DNA from: Patescibacteria group bacterium
Lineage (GTDB): Bacteria; Patescibacteriota; Microgenomatia; UBA1400; MFAQ01
Direction of reading: 5' to 3'
Assembly: GCA_018819325.1 (NCBI GenBank)
Contig: JAHJQJ010000036.1
Location: 1 to 11,920 of the forward strand
Length of the DNA: 11,920 nucleotides
The notes beneath the pieces were generated by a model that was not told the DNA's origin, ran no database searches, and was given only the letters and a program-made list of their open reading frames with translations. A program made the position numbers and the translations under genes. Shown piece after piece: positions 11,124 through 11,920 of this stretch. Each line of letters starts with the position of its first letter. Position 1 is the stretch's first letter.

Positions 11124-11920
11124 TTAGGCGATGAAGCGGCCAGTGAGGAAGGCGGTGAGGAGGAGAGCTTGGAGAATAAAGCTTGCGGTGAGGAGGAGGG
11201 GGCGGAATCTGGTTGGTAGTTTTATAAAATAAATGGGGAACAAGACCAACAGGAACCTGGGTAATGACTGAAGTGTACCGGTGAATGAAGGAATAATGGA
11301 GCCTAAAAATACATAGAGCGAATAAGAAAACTGTTTTTGTTTGTAAAGAACGTAGGTGGCTAAGACACCCAATGCTAAACTTGATAACTCTAGTAAGGCT
11401 ACCCAATACTGGATGATGGTGGGTGAAACGGTGGTGAGTATTTTAATATAACGATAAACTGTGCGAAACGGTGATATTATTTCTCCTCGATTCCATAGAG
11501 ATTGAGCGTGGATGAAAGAAAAAGGATCTTGGTACGTGTACTGCAGGTATACCATATAAACCACTAGACCTAAGGGAATTAGTAAAAGTGGGATGACGGG
11601 CTGGTAAGAGCCGAGTTTAAATCTTGTATTTTTGGGTAGCTTTAGAAAATATTCCAGTAAAAGTGAGGGGAAAAGGAGAATTCCGTAGAATCTTGAAAGT
11701 GAAGCAAAAAAACCAAATACTCCAGAAAATAAGTATTTTTTTTGTTTAAATAAATGCCAAGACAGGAGCGAGAGAAGCAAAAATAAGCTTTCTGTATAAC
11801 CAGCCAAGAAAAAGAAGGATAGAGGAAAAAATATCAAAGCAATTGCCGAGTCTGGTTTCTTGAAAAATTTGACGATTACCAAAATTGAGAGATAAATACA
11901 GATTAAAGATATGAGAAGAG
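11124..11920 (-). CDS. PIG-V-like mannosyltransferase paralogue, N-terminus beyond window
   Basis: The frame stays open to the window edge at 11920, so the visible 264 residues are the C-terminal two-thirds. A TTG at 11882 could be taken as a start, but residues upstream of it (LLISLICIYLSILVIV) continue the alignment with the neighbouring paralogue (HLSLIIGIYLFYKLIL), so the gene begins outside. Shared landmarks: a hydrophobic helix then GYTESLFLLLSLLSWH (versus VNSESVFFLLTVLVFY), SLSRFYGILLFPSLLLEY (versus SATRFVGIFLWPALLIEL), SLPRFLLVLFPIY, and the ending TGRFIA (versus TRGYFVA). It is a GT-C membrane glycosyltransferase. The catalytic D-x-x-H-Y loop would lie outside the window and cannot be checked. 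It sits 27 bases upstream of its paralogue in an operon. Confidence 0.85.
   Translation of the reverse strand, partial: LLISLICIYLSILVIVKFFKKPDSAIALIFFPLSFFFLAGYTESLFLLLSLLSWHLFKQKKYLFSGVFGFFASLSRFYGILLFPSLLLEYFLKLPKNTRFKLGSYQPVIPLLLIPLGLVVYMVYLQYTYQDPFSFIHAQSLWNRGEIISPFRTVYRYIKILTTVSPTIIQYWVALLELSSLALGVLATYVLYKQKQFSYSLYVFLGSIIPSFTGTLQSLPRFLLVLFPIYFIKLPTRFRPLLLTASFILQALLLTAFLTGRFIA

Noticed and set aside
11880..11882. TTG at 11882 as start of the last mannosyltransferase
   Set aside because: The frame stays open beyond it, and the upstream residues align with the paralogue, so this is an internal Leu codon of a gene cut by the window edge.

Overview
The window looks like part of a Candidate Phyla Radiation (Patescibacteria) genome, most likely a Microgenomates-type lineage. 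This is inferred from several traits seen together and not from a marker-gene phylogeny: a short alanyl-tRNA synthetase without the editing-domain barrel or C-Ala domain, a large membrane protein joining a PilM/FtsA-like domain to a baseplate-J-like domain, a membrane-anchored sortase, a thioredoxin-CcdA fusion, PIG-V-type mannosyltransferases, and many short GTCAT...-type palindromic repeats. DNA is moderately AT-rich, and Shine-Dalgarno sequences are almost absent.

Left accessory region (1-1760): the tail of a plus-strand gene ends at 98, overlapping the stop of a minus-strand gene for a small charged protein (95-439). Upstream lies a minus-strand gene for a possible ADP-ribosyltransferase-fold protein (504-1169). 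Next comes what appears to be the C-terminal remnant of an Ig-like surface protein on the plus strand (about 1172-1360). A repeat-rich stretch without genes follows (1361-1724), with a 14-bp perfect palindrome.

Small membrane-protein pair and transposase (1725-3073): two overlapping genes encode a one-TM protein and a YtxH-like protein. They are followed by a REP-associated tyrosine transposase (RAYT) gene bracketed by mirror-image 25-bp hairpin repeats. The RAYT gene contains two mutually exclusive perfect stem-loops.

Core plus-strand operon (3094-8220): a promoter with a tandemly duplicated -10 box drives alaS, the PilM-like/baseplate-J-like membrane fusion, a sortase and ruvX (yqgF). The alaS...ruvX linkage resembles that in Firmicutes, but here two envelope genes sit inside it. 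Palindromic repeats have entered the fusion gene's linker and the 3' end of ruvX, adding repeat-coded residues to both proteins.

Convergent repeat cluster (8107-8369) and minus-strand operon (11920 to 8370): two tandem PIG-V-like mannosyltransferase paralogues (the upstream one cut by the window edge), a small cytosolic thioredoxin and a secreted thioredoxin-CcdA fusion. The latter two form a likely electron-transfer pair for extracytoplasmic disulfides. A G-quadruplex motif lies just upstream of the thioredoxin promoter, and two terminator-like hairpins sit inside the complete mannosyltransferase gene.

The most unusual features are the RAYT with its two structurally covarying hairpin families, the exapted repeats inside two genes, the envelope fusion plus sortase inside an alaS-ruvX operon, and a recurrent -10-box-next-to-ATG arrangement suggesting leaderless mRNAs.
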